A DNA stretch of 64,000 nt from Diplonema papillatum (taxonomy: Eukaryota > Euglenozoa > Diplonemea > Diplonemida > Diplonemidae). The DNA is taken from positions 84,484 to 148,483 of the forward strand of contig JAPJBO010000575.1 of NCBI GenBank assembly GCA_030068145.1. Reading direction: 5' to 3'. The notes beneath the pieces are model-generated. The model had not been told where the DNA came from. It worked only from the letters and a program-made list of their open reading frames with translations, and did not search any database. Shown one piece after another: positions 32,207 to 42,749 of this stretch; the stretch's first letter is position 1; the number at the start of each line of letters is the position of its first letter. The translations under genes were made by a program, and so were the position numbers.

Positions 32207-34193
32207 TCAAACGGGTGTCGAAACTTCGATGTCCTTTCGCACGGATAACTGCTGCATGACAACTTTCAGCGCGATCACCAGTTTGTCGATGTCCTGCTTC
32301 GTCGTGTGCGGTGCGATGGACACACGCAAGGAGGAACTTGCTCCGAGGCGATGGTGCAATGGCTGGCAGCAATGATGCCCAGCACGCACGGCGAATCCGG
32401 ATGCACCGAGCAGAGTCGCTGTGTCGAGCGGGGAGTCTGGCGTGGTGATAGTGACGATGCTGCTCTCGCTCGGGAACAAGCGGACGCCTTTGATACCTCT
32501 GAGCTTTTCGCGGGTGTATTCGCCAATCTCGTCGACGTACTTCTGCAGGTTCTCCCTTCCGATGCCTTCGATGAAGTCTATCGCGGCGCCGAGGCCGATC
32601 ACACTCGCCACCTGGGGGGTCCCGGCCTCAAACTTCTGAGGAATAGGCGCGAACGTCGTCTTCTCGAAACTGACACGGTCAACCTGTTTCGTTTCGTGCG
32701 TCGAATGCCAAAACTCACTTCACGACGCTGGATATCGGCGTGCTCCGCTACTTTAGAGTGAAAGAATGACGGGGCCGGGCTCTACGAAGCACAATGAAAG
32801 AACGCAGTAATTTTCCTGGAACAGCATGTTTCCGTTCCGACAACTTTTTTGTAGCACTGGAACTAACAGCTGCTCACGGCCATTCGACGGTCACCCGGAG
32901 ACTCTTAATCCCGGATTTCAAACGAATTTTCGCTGTAGAGCACCCCGACTTCCAAAACATGGTGGTTGCCCGCTGGAGAGTACTAACGAACTCGTATTCC
33001 GAATGGAAGGGAGGAAATAGAGAGGTACAGGGGAAAATACAATACAAACACAATCTGTTTTGTTCTTCACTTACACCACCGTGTGTTGCTTTCTCACTCA
33101 GGACTATTGAACCTGTTGTGTTTGTGTGATTTTGTCGTGTTGGGGTAGACCTGCATGACCTCATGTCTGTTCAACACGTGGTTCGGTAGTTACAGCACTT
33201 GGGGAGCTCTTCGGTCCTTTGGCAGTTATTGTAGCGCTTAACTAAAAAAGGGGGCAAGGGTGAGTGGACAAGCGAGGGGTAAAGTTACGGTGGTTTCGGG
33301 ATAGCGACGGGGTTATTAACCTTGTACAAGTGTGAGGAATTCGTCGGATATAATAATCTTCTGAGATCTGTGATCGTATACGACAAAGAAGAACAGTGGG
33401 AGGAGCACACCATGTCGCCCCCGCCTTCGTAGGGCGGCATTTCGTTGAGCAGCTCGCGCTTGCCGTAGAGGACCCCGACGCCGGTGGGGCCGAACATCTT
33501 GTGGCCGGAGAACGCGAGGAAGTCGCACCCGAGCTTTTCGACGTCGAGCTGCGGCGACGTGCACGACTGCGCCGCGTCGACGACGACCTTCGCGCCGACC
33601 GTCTTCGCGGCGGCGACGATTTGCTGGACGGGCTGCGTGACGCCCGTCACGTTGCTTTTGTGCTGGATCGCCACGATTTTGGTGCGGTTGTTCACGAGCT
33701 TCTGGAAGGCGGGCAGGTCGATCTTCCCGGTCTTCGCGTTGATCGGCGCCACGCGGAGCCTCGCGCCGCTCCGCTGGCAGAGGAGCTGCCAGGGGACGAT
33801 GTTGGAGTGGTGCTCCGACTCCGAAATGATGATTTCGTCGTTTCTCTTCACGAAGCGGTCCCCGAGGGAGCGCGCGATGAGGTTGATGGCCTCCGTGCAT
33901 CCCTTCGTGAAGATGATCTCATTGGTGTGCCGCGCATTGACGAAGGCTTGCACTTTGCGCCGGGTGGCGTGGTACTTGTCCGTTGCACGCAAGGCGGCTG
34001 GGTACATGCCCCGGTGGACCGTCGCGTACTGCTGCCGGTAAAACTTGTCGACTGCGTCGGCGACCTGCTTCGGCTTCAGGGTCGTGGCCGCGCTGTCGAG
34101 GTAAACGGACTTCTTGTCGAAGACGGCCTGCGGGAACATTCCGACGACAGCCGCGACGTTGTAGCTCCCCGCCTGCGCGGGGAGGGCCGCCAT
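32207..34193 (-). CDS. SufS-type cysteine desulfurase (group II), two exons
   Basis: PLP enzyme that takes sulphur from cysteine for Fe-S cluster assembly, normally passing it to SufE or SufU. Exon 1 is 34193-33411 (261 codons) and exon 2 is 32683-32207. The donor GTGTGC and acceptor AAACAG remove 727 bases and join GGGDM to VDRVSFEKT, exactly the family junction. The 419-residue product is of normal length. SGHKMFGPTG carries the PLP lysine near residue 231; RAGHHCCQPL carries the catalytic cysteine at about 366, followed by an unusual second Cys. ESEHHSNIVPW is the usual His block. Only about 20 residues precede the conserved FPQAVFDKKSVYLDSAATT, so no plastid or mitochondrial presequence is evident; a further 5' exon cannot be excluded. 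A dispersed repeat lies in the intron. Confidence 0.92.
32998..33225. repeat. Dispersed repeat copy 2, inside the SufS intron
   Basis: Close match to 6684-6905, in the same orientation relative to the minus-strand genes, and about 185 bases below the SufS donor (217 bases for the other copy). No terminal inverted repeats or target duplications were recognised. Confidence 0.85.
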
Positions 34194-34322
34194 CGGGTTT
34201 TTTGTGCTACTACCGGCCGATCCCCCAGCCCGAGCAGTTTCGTGCCTTGAGACCTTTGTTTTGTTTGCGTCTTTTCTTCCGAAAATTAAAAGGGCGGCCG
34301 AATTGTGAAGTAAGCTTGAGCA

Positions 34323-34457
34323 AGATTTCGTGAAGAAAATTTCGTTGGTATGCCGCGCGGTGACGAAGGCTTACACTTTGCGCCGGGTGCCGTGGTACTT
34401 GTCCGTTGCGCGCAAGGCAGCGGGGCACATGCCCCGGTGGACTATCGCGTACTGCTC
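34323..34457 (-). pseudogene. SufS fragment, duplicated exon piece
   Basis: About 135 bases match 33901-34036 of the SufS exon at roughly 85 percent, including the codons for the region around VHRGM. It lies about 130 bases upstream of the SufS start. It has changes that break the frame and no flanking SufS sequence, so it is a partial duplicate. Confidence 0.85.
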
Positions 34458-34891
34458 TGTTCGGTCACGGTCATTCAGCGACGCCGAGATCGCATCCCGG
34501 GCCAGACAAGCGGCGCGCGTTGTTCGGCTGACAGTGGCTCAGGGCCGCCATTTTTGGGTTCGTGGGGGGCTTTGGCCAAGTGGTCTAACTAAGCAAGTTT
34601 CGTCACCGCCGGAGGCGCTGAAGACTTATGTTGCGGATGGTGCCAAAAAGAAAACGGATTGTCATCGAGTCTACGATGCTCGTTTTCGCAATTCTGCACG
34701 GCGAGCGGCTTGTAGGTTTCGTTGTGCTCGGGCACGCTCACTTGTGCAATGGGTCGGTTAACTGTGGGCCACTAGCCCGGCAGGCCCTGTTCTCGGTCCA
34801 AAGAAAACAAGGCAAACGAGTCTGGAAGGGTGCAGGAAGCAGTGGCTAAAAGTACAAAAGACAACAAGCAAACGGGTGGTTGTGTCTTTGG

Positions 34892-34983
34892 CGGTGTTGT
34901 TCTTGCTGGTGTGGAAGTGTGAGTGTTGAGTCCATCCGGTGTTGTTCTTGCTGGTGTGGAAGTGTGAGTGTTGAGTCCATGGT
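34892..34983. repeat. 46-bp tandem duplication
   Basis: GGTGTTGTTCTTGCTGGTGT and the bases that follow are repeated at 34938 almost without change. Confidence 0.9.
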
Positions 34984-35715
34984 GGCAAACCGGTGTTGGC
35001 TGTTGCATTTTCGTTGGCACACGACCAAATCATTTGCGTTCTCGCCATGTCTTTCGAGCATGTGGTATGCCACTCATACCAATTCTGGTCGGAATTCCTC
35101 CAATCACGAACAACTGTGGAATGTCACACCCGCCAGTGTCCAGTGCGTGTGTGTGGGTGTGCACGCGAGTTTCGCAACGGTTCTCAGCTTTCAAAAAAAA
35201 AAAAAAAATGGGAAGCGCCAGCAGCGTCTTTCAGGGCAGGTAAAGGTGTTGCGAGCACTCTCGGGTGCCCCCCGCAGCCGCAGCCCCCGCTTTTGTGCGC
35301 CGAAAGTTTGTGTGCCAGCAGTTGGAAATCATAGGATGCAACCAAAGCAACGTACCGCAGGTATTTCGCTTCGTCCCAAGAATGTCAGGAAGCCGTCTGA
35401 TTTTGCTTGCTTTCACGAGTAGCCCCTATTGACTCAAGGAGCAAAAGAACTCGGTTTCGTCGGCAGCGGTTGGCTTCTTTCCCCAAGTTGTGCTCGCACC
35501 GGAACAGGACTGGAAGTCCCCATCCAAAGGACACTGATGAGCTCTGACTTTGGATCGGTCTGCGTTCAAGAGCGAAACATGGGACGAAGAACGAGGTGCA
35601 TACAAAACCGCGGTGAAAAAAACACATGGGGCTAGTCCCTCAAGGTTTCATACCCCACTTTGGGAGCCGTACACACCCCTTTTTACCTCTTCCTTTCCTA
35701 AACATCATCTTCCTC

Positions 35716-35790
35716 GAAGAAGACTTGATGCTAGCATCAACCATGCATGATAGGCAGTGCTCTGCCTAAACATTAAACTAAGCCCCCCCG
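35716..35790. repeat. Short dispersed repeat, copy 2 (inverted)
   Basis: Reverse complement of the repeat at 7717-7790, sharing TTGATGCTAGCATCAAG-like and GAAGAAGACT segments. Confidence 0.7.
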
Positions 35791-37986
35791 CAAAAACGGT
35801 AGTGAAACGCAGCACTCAAACAAAACGCGGCGGCGGGAAAATGCCGAGCCGACACGGCATTCGAGCATTCGGACGAGGTGCTTTTGTCGCAGAGGCGGCC
35901 CCACCCAGCAGAAAATGGGAACAAATTATACAGGAGGGGCAAACCTTGATGGTACATCGCGTTGCTGAGCAGACAAAAACAAGTGAAGAAGAGGTCAGAA
36001 CGCGTTGCCGCCGCCCTCAGAGGAATCGGTGTGGTGGCTCCTTGCCGACAATCAACCGGTGCAGACGTGCAGTCCGTTGCCTTGCAATCCGTCTTCGTTG
36101 CAGCCTTTGCTTTGGTAACGAGTTCGGATTTTTTTGGATTTTGGGCAATTTGGGGCACGGTTTTCCGGCACATAGGTATGTATTGCTTGTACCGCCATCG
36201 ATTCGCAAGGCATGCAGTTTGATGTCCTGCATGCCATTAGTTTGCTTTAGGTACAAACCCTAACAAGGAAGTTGATGACGCTCGCCAGCTACGGGTGGCG
36301 CGGGGAGATTGCAAGCCAACCTATCAACCATACGAGGCTTGGACAAGCTGGCCAGCCGGTACGGGGGCATGGGTTTGGCATACGGGATGGTAGAGACTAC
36401 TGCTCGAAAGTGGATCGGTTTGTACAATGTTGAGGGGTACCCGTGCGATTACCCCTCTCGCGTTCGCTGAAGGTCCCCTTTTGGAAGATTGTTCATGTTT
36501 TCTAGCGTTTATTCGTTTGTTTCTTAAGAAGCTGGCGGCTTTCAGAGGGAAAGGCCCGCTATTTCTTTGTCGCGGTCAACTACAATGTCGGTTTGATGCC
36601 CGTCGGGGCATAAAAGATAAGCTGTGGACTGGCTCACCTGGGACTACCTCATCTTGAGAGCAATTTCGCAAAGAGAGACGGTCATACGCTTCGGCCCACG
36701 TTAGCTCGGCTTTCATCCAGCTTTGTGACCGGTTGAGTCACGCTCGACCTTCATCCAGCGTGGGGCAATTGAATGAGCCTGGGGGGGGAAGGCATGCCTG
36801 ACCACGAGCGGCATAGTTAAATGATGCTTCGAGCAAAAAACGAAACAGGGCGCGCATCAATCCTGAGTACTACATCCATGAGGGTGCTCTTTGTCGAGTC
36901 GTGAGGTTTTGTAGCTCGATTGTCCCGAGTGCAACGAAGCCTCGGTAAGAGACCACCGCGCTGGCATTGCACGCCGGCGAAATGCGGTCAAATAAAAAAA
37001 GAAGATGGGCGCTTCGTTTCGTGTGTGCTGAGTCGGTTGATCAATTTCCCACTTGTTTTACTCTGAATCGCTTCGAGGCTGGGAATTCTGATCAACCACC
37101 ACCAAAACACACGTGTGTGCCTCTGTAGGGCTACCCGCAAGATTGTTGGCACTACATAATAAGAGAAAACATCTGCACATGCCCACGACCGGATATAGAT
37201 ACCGTGTGCCCCTCATTCCTGGAAGACTGAACTCCCAGGTCGGCTGCGGGAAGCAGCCTCCATCTCATAGAGATGATGCAGTGAATCGTTACCTTGTGAC
37301 CTCGTCTTGAGGCACAGGAACGAAGCAACAGACAGTAGGATTAAGTGCTTGGATTGGGGATTGGGGAGTGATCGGACATTCGCGTCCCGTTTCGCTCCGC
37401 TTCGAACACGGGGATGGATGCCGAAGTGCAGACAGGCCGTGGCGACGGCACGAAGACCTCGGCGGCGGGGCACGCCTGAACTCGCTCAGCACCTGTTTTG
37501 GAGGGAATTCTTGAAACCCTTGGACGGAAGCTTTGTGCGCCGGGAAACCCCCACCTCCATGGAGAGAAGCTGAAACTGAAGGATGCCGAACCGGAGGCGA
37601 AAAAAAGACAGGGGCTTGTACGCCGCTGTACCAGGGTTCCCCGCTTGCTTTACGTTTACCTCTGCGTTTGTTATTCGGGCTACAGCACTGTTTCCACAGG
37701 CGCAGCTTGTAGCAGGACATCTGCAGATCGGCGTGGTACGTCCGCGGCGTACATGGCATTCGAACTTGTGGTCTGACTCATCGAGTTCCTTTAGGGGGAG
37801 GTCGAAAAGCGAGCTCGCTGACGGTTACACGTGTAATAGACCTGGCGTACTTTTCAGTGGTCCGCAGAAAACCGTACACATTTTCGTTGACCGCACCCTG
37901 AGCGGGAAATTGGCAATTGATCATGATCCCTACCCGGGCCCTACCGGGCGCTTCCGTTTCCTCACACATTGCGTGTGATTTGTAGA

Positions 37987-38243
37987 ACGCCGACGTCCGC
38001 CACTACACCCAGATTTACCTGTGCTTCCGTGTGGGCTGCAGCACCGTCCTCCTTTGGGAGTTCGCAACAGGCGACAAAGCAGGTGCTTGCACAAAAATAC
38101 TTACACCGAAGGAGGCTAGAGGGGAGAAACAATACAACTACAAAGTGTTTCGTGTGGGCTACAGCACTTTTACCTCCTTTGATCTTTTGCAGCTGGCAGC
38201 CTCCTCAAGTATTCCCTACAACGCAGGTCCTTATACAAAAAGA
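37987..38243. repeat. 3'-end-associated dispersed repeat, copy A (with partial duplicate)
   Basis: The stretch from AGGAGGCTAGAGG (38105) to AAGAAACAAAG (38243), with TACCTCCTTTGATCTT inside, matches 47820-48003 and 61147-61350. A more diverged partial copy precedes it (37987-38097). It runs into the last codons of the Ser-rich gene on the minus strand, so it would form that gene's 3' end. Confidence 0.85.
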
Positions 38244-41200
38244 AACAAAGCATACTTGAAAGTGTCCACTTCCCCTTCCTCGTCGGACGACTGCTGCTGC
38301 CGCTGGTGGCCGAAGGACGACATGGGGGAAGCCAGGGGCGGCGGGACGAGGGCGGGGGCGCTGGTTTTGACGGCCAGGGGCCCCTTGACGCCGCCGATGC
38401 GCAGCACGCTCGACGCGCCGCTGCTCGCCGACGACCCGGCCCCGCCGGGCCCGACGACGTGCGGCGCGTTGTGCGGCGACTTCCGCGTGCCGTGCGGCGG
38501 CGCGCGCCCGGAGCTGCCGGACGACGGGCTGCCCGACACGGGCGGCGTTTTCATGCGCGGCGCGGCCGGCTGCCTCCTCTTACCCCGCTCGCCGGTGCTG
38601 GTCGACGAAGACGACGACGACCGTGCGGGACTAGGGCTCGCGCTGGCGCGGCGGCGGTGCTTCTTCCGCTTGGGCACCGGCTTCTGCTCGTTCGAAGGTC
38701 CAGGGGTGCTTGGCAGGCTTTGGTCGGAGGTCGTGACCTTCGTTTCCAGCGCGGTCGACGACTGCTTCCTATGGACTACACTGTGCACAGTGTCGTAGGT
38801 TTGGTGGACGAACTGCTCCTTCGGCTTGCCGTCGCTGCCGGAAGAGGGTGAGTGAGACGCAGAAGACGTTGGAGGTGCCACGCTCGGTTTGTGGACCGGA
38901 GACATCTTCGTCTCCACGACTGGGGACGCCTCCTTTCTGTGGATGACGCGGTGTTCGGTGGCGTACGTCTGGTGAACGACGTTTTCCTTCGGCTTTCGGT
39001 CGCTGGACGAAGACGACGAAGACGACGACGAGCTGCGCGCCTTCACCGGGGGCGCCGGGGGGGGCATTTTGGCGAAACCCTTCGGCGGGGAGGTTTTCTC
39101 AGTTCGCGGCGGTGGCGGCGCGCTGTCGACGGGAGCCAGCACTGCTTGCTGGTGGAAGAAGCGGTGTTCCGTCGCGTGCTTCTCATCTTTGGAAGACGAC
39201 GACGATGGGCTGTGTGAATCGACTGAGTGCATGTCGGAATCATCGTCGTGTGTTGGCTTGTCGACAGGTGCCGTCAGCGTCGTCAGCACCGGCGAGGCCT
39301 CCCCCCTTTGGTAGACGTGGTGCTCGGTATCGTGTACTTGGTGAACGACATGCTGTTCCTTGTCAGACGACACTGAGCTCCATGACTTGACCGAGTGCAT
39401 GTCGGCCTCATCGTGTGGCGTTGGTTTGTGGACAGGCGCTGTCTGTGTCGTCTGCACAGGCGCAGCCTCCTCTCGGCGGTACACGTGATGCTCAGTGCCG
39501 TAAACCTGCTGAGTCACGACGTTGTCATTCGGCTTCCGGTCGCTGGAAGACGATGAAGAGCTTCGTGCCTTCTTAGCATGGGGCTTCGTGGCACGAACCT
39601 TGTCTTTTTGGTTCCCCTTGCTGCTGGAAGAAGATGAAGAAGAACTTCGCGACTTCTTAGCCAACGGCTTTGCCACACGATTTGGGGCATCCTGGGGCTT
39701 GTCGTCGGGTGACGTCGCGGTCGTCTGCACTGGCGCTGCTGCGGCCCAGGTGTAGACGTGGTGATCAGTGGTGTGCACCTGCTGTCTGAGGGTGTCGTCC
39801 TTTGGCTTCTGGTTGCTGCTGGAGGAAGAAGAGCTTCTTGACTTTGCGGGCGGAGGTGTGGTGTGGTGGGGTTCTTCCTGAGGTGCCCAGGTGTAGACAT
39901 GGTGCTCAGGCTTTGGCTTTCGGTTGCTGCTGGAGGAAGAAGAGCTTCTTGACTTTGCGGGCGGAGGTGTGGTGTGGTGGGGTTCTTCCTGAGGTGCCCA
40001 GGTGTAGACATGGTGCTCAGGCTTTGGCTTTCGGTTGCTGCTGGAGGAAGAAGAGCTTCTTGACTTCGCGGGCGGAGGTGTGTGGACAATCGATGCCTTG
40101 GTCGTCAGCACTGGTGCAGCTTCGGCGCGGGTGTAGACATGGTGCTCCGTAGTGTGCACCTGGTGAATGAGGGTGGCGTTCTTTGACTTTCTGTCGTTGC
40201 TGGAGGAAGACGATGATGACGAGCTTCGTGACTTGGCCGAGGGCGTGTGAGGCTCGTAGTGTGGCGTTGGTGGTGCGCTGTCCTCGGGAGCCACCTCTGT
40301 TGTCGTCACAGGTGCGGCCTCCGTTCTGCGGTAGACGTGGTGCTCGGTAGTAGGTTCCTGACGGATAACGATGTCGTCCTTTGGTTTTCGGTCGCTGCTG
40401 GAAGATGACGATGATTTCTTCGACTTGACAGGCGGAGATTTACTGCGTTTCGTGTCGTCCGTAGCTGTGTTCCGAGCCGGGGCTTGCTGGTTCCGACGGT
40501 CGCCTTTGGATGATGGTGACGATGAGAAGGATGCAGACGATGAGGACGACGATGAGCTGGAAGACGCCCCCCGCTTCGAGCCGTCTACCAGCCAAGCCTT
40601 GCTAATGCGCGTGACATCCCTGTGGATGGGCGATCTTTCATCATTGGCGGAGGCGACCAGCCGGCGCGAGTGGCCAGCGTCGTCGCCGGTGCCGCTGACG
40701 CGGAAGGTGACAACTGGCTTCTTCTTCTTCTGCCTGACGTCGACCATGTCCATGTACATCTTAGGGTTGTCCTTGTGCCTCTTCATCGCTGCGTGGAACG
40801 GCGCTGCGCGGAACGTCTCGTATGGTTGGTCGACCAAAAAGGACACGTCGCCTTTCTGCACCTCGCTATCACTCTGTTTGGTTGACGGCTTCGGCCGGCC
40901 CACCCACGAGCTGTTCATCCGCAAGAAGCAACCGCTTGGGACGCGGGATTCCCTCTCGAAGGAGCGGGAAGCCTCCTCGAGCCGGAGGGTCGGGTATTGG
41001 CGAAGGCGGCCTTCCAGCACGGCCTTCATCTTGCCCGCTTCGTCGGCCGGCGCCAGCACGTGGAAGAGCACGCGGATCAGGTTCGGCTCGACCTCTTTGA
41101 CGTGCGGGCGCACGTCGCCCCGGCTGATTTGGAAGCCGTCGCCGAGATCCTTCGCGGCAGCCTTTTTCCAGTTGCGAACGGCCGGAAGCCCCCCGCGCCG

Positions 41201-42646
41201 CAGGTCGCTGTACACGGCTCCGCTGCCTAGGTAAACGGTCATGTTCACCGGGATAGCCATCATCTCCTTGTTGGCGGTGGTTCGGTCACGGTCGTAAGCG
41301 TCCCAGCTCTGCCGCTCTGCCGCTTCGCGATCGGCAAGCGACTGTCTCTCACGTGCCCGCGTTGCCTCTTCCCTCTTTCGCTTGAGCTCGCGTTCTTTGA
41401 TTACTCGGGCGTGCAGGTAGTCCACTTCTTCGACGAGACTCCGCTTTTTACGCGAGAGCGATCCGTCGTCTGAGTCGGAGTCGCCTGCCGAGCTGGACTT
41501 GTCGCCGCGCGAGCGTGAGTTGGCTTCCCACGCTTTTCTTTCCTTGACCAGGATGCGGAGGTCTTCCCGCAGAGCGGCGATGCTGTCCTTGAGGGCGCGG
41601 TCGTTTCGCTGCGAGGCGCCGTGCGACGACGACGAGCTCGACGACTGGCGGCTTCGTCTGGAGTGGTCCCAAGACGTGTCTGCGCTTGCGGAGGCGGGCT
41701 CCGCGTCGCGGGACGCGGCGGCGGGGCTGCCGGACTCCGACTTGTACTCGCGGCGGGGTTGCGGCGAGATCAGACCCGACTTGCGGTGGGCCGGACGAAG
41801 CATCGGCGACGACTGGCCGCCCATGTTGCGCTCGTTGCGCTCAGCCGGGCGGAGTGTTGGTGACATCAGACCGGGCCTCTTGTCGGGAAGAGGCGACGGT
41901 GACATCAGACGCTCTCTTTGGGCAGGGTACGTCCCCGGCGTGCGTGTGCGTGGGGGTGACACAGTGCGATCAACTCCCCAACGGGATGGCGCCGGTGCGT
42001 TTGTCGTGTATGTGGTGTACGTCGTGTACGAGGTGCCAGTCTTCGGGCTGTCATTGAACGATCGGCCTCGAGGATACGAGCCAGCTGCATACGAGCGTTC
42101 TCGTGGATACGAGTCGTCTCTAAACAACCGTTCTCGCGGTGTTGAGCTACCTGGACTGCCCGGGCTGACTGGACTACCTGGACTACCAGCTAGGCGGTAC
42201 GTGAATTCCGGCGATACGTCTCTAGTGGAATAGTCCCGATTCCGCCTGTTGGCCGCGCCGGCAGCGCCGCTGTGCTGCATCATGAGGAGCTCTTCGTGCT
42301 CACGCGTGGCGGACCTGACGTGGCTTTGCACGACGCTTCTGAAGCGGTCGTAGGTGCACTTGCCGTCTTTCAACGGCGCCATCCGGGGCCAAAGGTAGTT
42401 CATTAGCGTGAGATCCCGAGCGGAAAGCTGGTCGGGCGACTCGAAGAGGCCCAGGTAGGCCAACGCGTTGACGGTTTGGTGATGCATGAGGTACCCGTCG
42501 CGGTTTCTCTCGTTCAAGACGGCGTAGCCGGCTTCATTGAACGATCGCGTCGGCGAGTCGTAGTAGTCACCCGACTTCGCAAACTGGCAGAACGCCTGCA
42601 GCAAGTCGCCCTCCGTGAGCTCTGTCCGGCCTCCGGTGCCCACCAT
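38231..42646 (-). CDS. Large Ser-rich repeat protein with HHVY motifs, unknown function
   Basis: 1,471 residues from the ATG at 42646, which lies 27 bases after a C-rich acceptor-like tract (CCCACCACACGCAG). The frame is open 32 codons further up but without support. N-terminus (1-110) is helical with EF-hand-like pairs (NERNRDGYLMHHQTV). A basic, charged coiled segment follows near 350-440, then a folded-looking region (about 465-690) with VNMTVYLGSG and PNLIRVLFHVLAP. The C-terminal half has about 10 repeats: a Ser run, a basic DRKPK linker, then EHHVY (EHRFF, EHRVI or VHSVV in the later units) and an EAAPV-TT strand. Units 3 and 4 are nearly identical 37-residue copies. Composition suggests an unstructured, phosphorylatable scaffold. 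No catalytic motif was seen. Confidence 0.8.
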   Translation of the reverse strand: MVGTGGRTELTEGDLLQAFCQFAKSGDYYDSPTRSFNEAGYAVLNERNRDGYLMHHQTVNALAYLGLFESPDQLSARDLTLMNYLWPRMAPLKDGKCTYDRFRSVVQSHVRSATREHEELLMMQHSGAAGAANRRNRDYSTRDVSPEFTYRLAGSPGSPVSPGSPGSSTPRERLFRDDSYPRERSYAAGSYPRGRSFNDSPKTGTSYTTYTTYTTNAPAPSRWGVDRTVSPPRTRTPGTYPAQRERLMSPSPLPDKRPGLMSPTLRPAERNERNMGGQSSPMLRPAHRKSGLISPQPRREYKSESGSPAAASRDAEPASASADTSWDHSRRSRQSSSSSSSHGASQRNDRALKDSIAALREDLRILVKERKAWEANSRSRGDKSSSAGDSDSDDGSLSRKKRSLVEEVDYLHARVIKERELKRKREEATRARERQSLADREAAERQSWDAYDRDRTTANKEMMAIPVNMTVYLGSGAVYSDLRRGGLPAVRNWKKAAAKDLGDGFQISRGDVRPHVKEVEPNLIRVLFHVLAPADEAGKMKAVLEGRLRQYPTLRLEEASRSFERESRVPSGCFLRMNSSWVGRPKPSTKQSDSEVQKGDVSFLVDQPYETFRAAPFHAAMKRHKDNPKMYMDMVDVRQKKKKPVVTFRVSGTGDDAGHSRRLVASANDERSPIHRDVTRISKAWLVDGSKRGASSSSSSSSSSASFSSSPSSKGDRRNQQAPARNTATDDTKRSKSPPVKSKKSSSSSSSDRKPKDDIVIRQEPTTEHHVYRRTEAAPVTTTEVAPEDSAPPTPHYEPHTPSAKSRSSSSSSSSSNDRKSKNATLIHQVHTTEHHVYTRAEAAPVLTTKASIVHTPPPAKSRSSSSSSSNRKPKPEHHVYTWAPQEEPHHTTPPPAKSRSSSSSSSNRKPKPEHHVYTWAPQEEPHHTTPPPAKSRSSSSSSSNQKPKDDTLRQQVHTTDHHVYTWAAAAPVQTTATSPDDKPQDAPNRVAKPLAKKSRSSSSSSSSSKGNQKDKVRATKPHAKKARSSSSSSSDRKPNDNVVTQQVYGTEHHVYRREEAAPVQTTQTAPVHKPTPHDEADMHSVKSWSSVSSDKEQHVVHQVHDTEHHVYQRGEASPVLTTLTAPVDKPTHDDDSDMHSVDSHSPSSSSSKDEKHATEHRFFHQQAVLAPVDSAPPPPRTEKTSPPKGFAKMPPPAPPVKARSSSSSSSSSSSDRKPKENVVHQTYATEHRVIHRKEASPVVETKMSPVHKPSVAPPTSSASHSPSSGSDGKPKEQFVHQTYDTVHSVVHRKQSSTALETKVTTSDQSLPSTPGPSNEQKPVPKRKKHRRRASASPSPARSSSSSSTSTGERGKRRQPAAPRMKTPPVSGSPSSGSSGRAPPHGTRKSPHNAPHVVGPGGAGSSASSGASSVLRIGGVKGPLAVKTSAPALVPPPLASPMSSFGHQRQQQSSDEEGEVDTFKYALFLFV

Positions 42647-42749
42647 CTTGATTTTCCCCTTCTTTTTGCACCACTGCGTGTGGTGGGTATTGCGTGTGTG
42701 TAAGAGGGTGCTTCCCCCTTGTGGCAATTGCATCGTCGGCATTAAGGAC

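Larger units (their letters stand above)
34460..37986. other. Long intergenic region, no gene recognised
   Basis: Contains a 46-bp tandem duplication (34892-34983), an A15 run near 35194 and one short dispersed repeat (35716-35790). I see no convincing gene on either strand. Confidence 0.4.
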
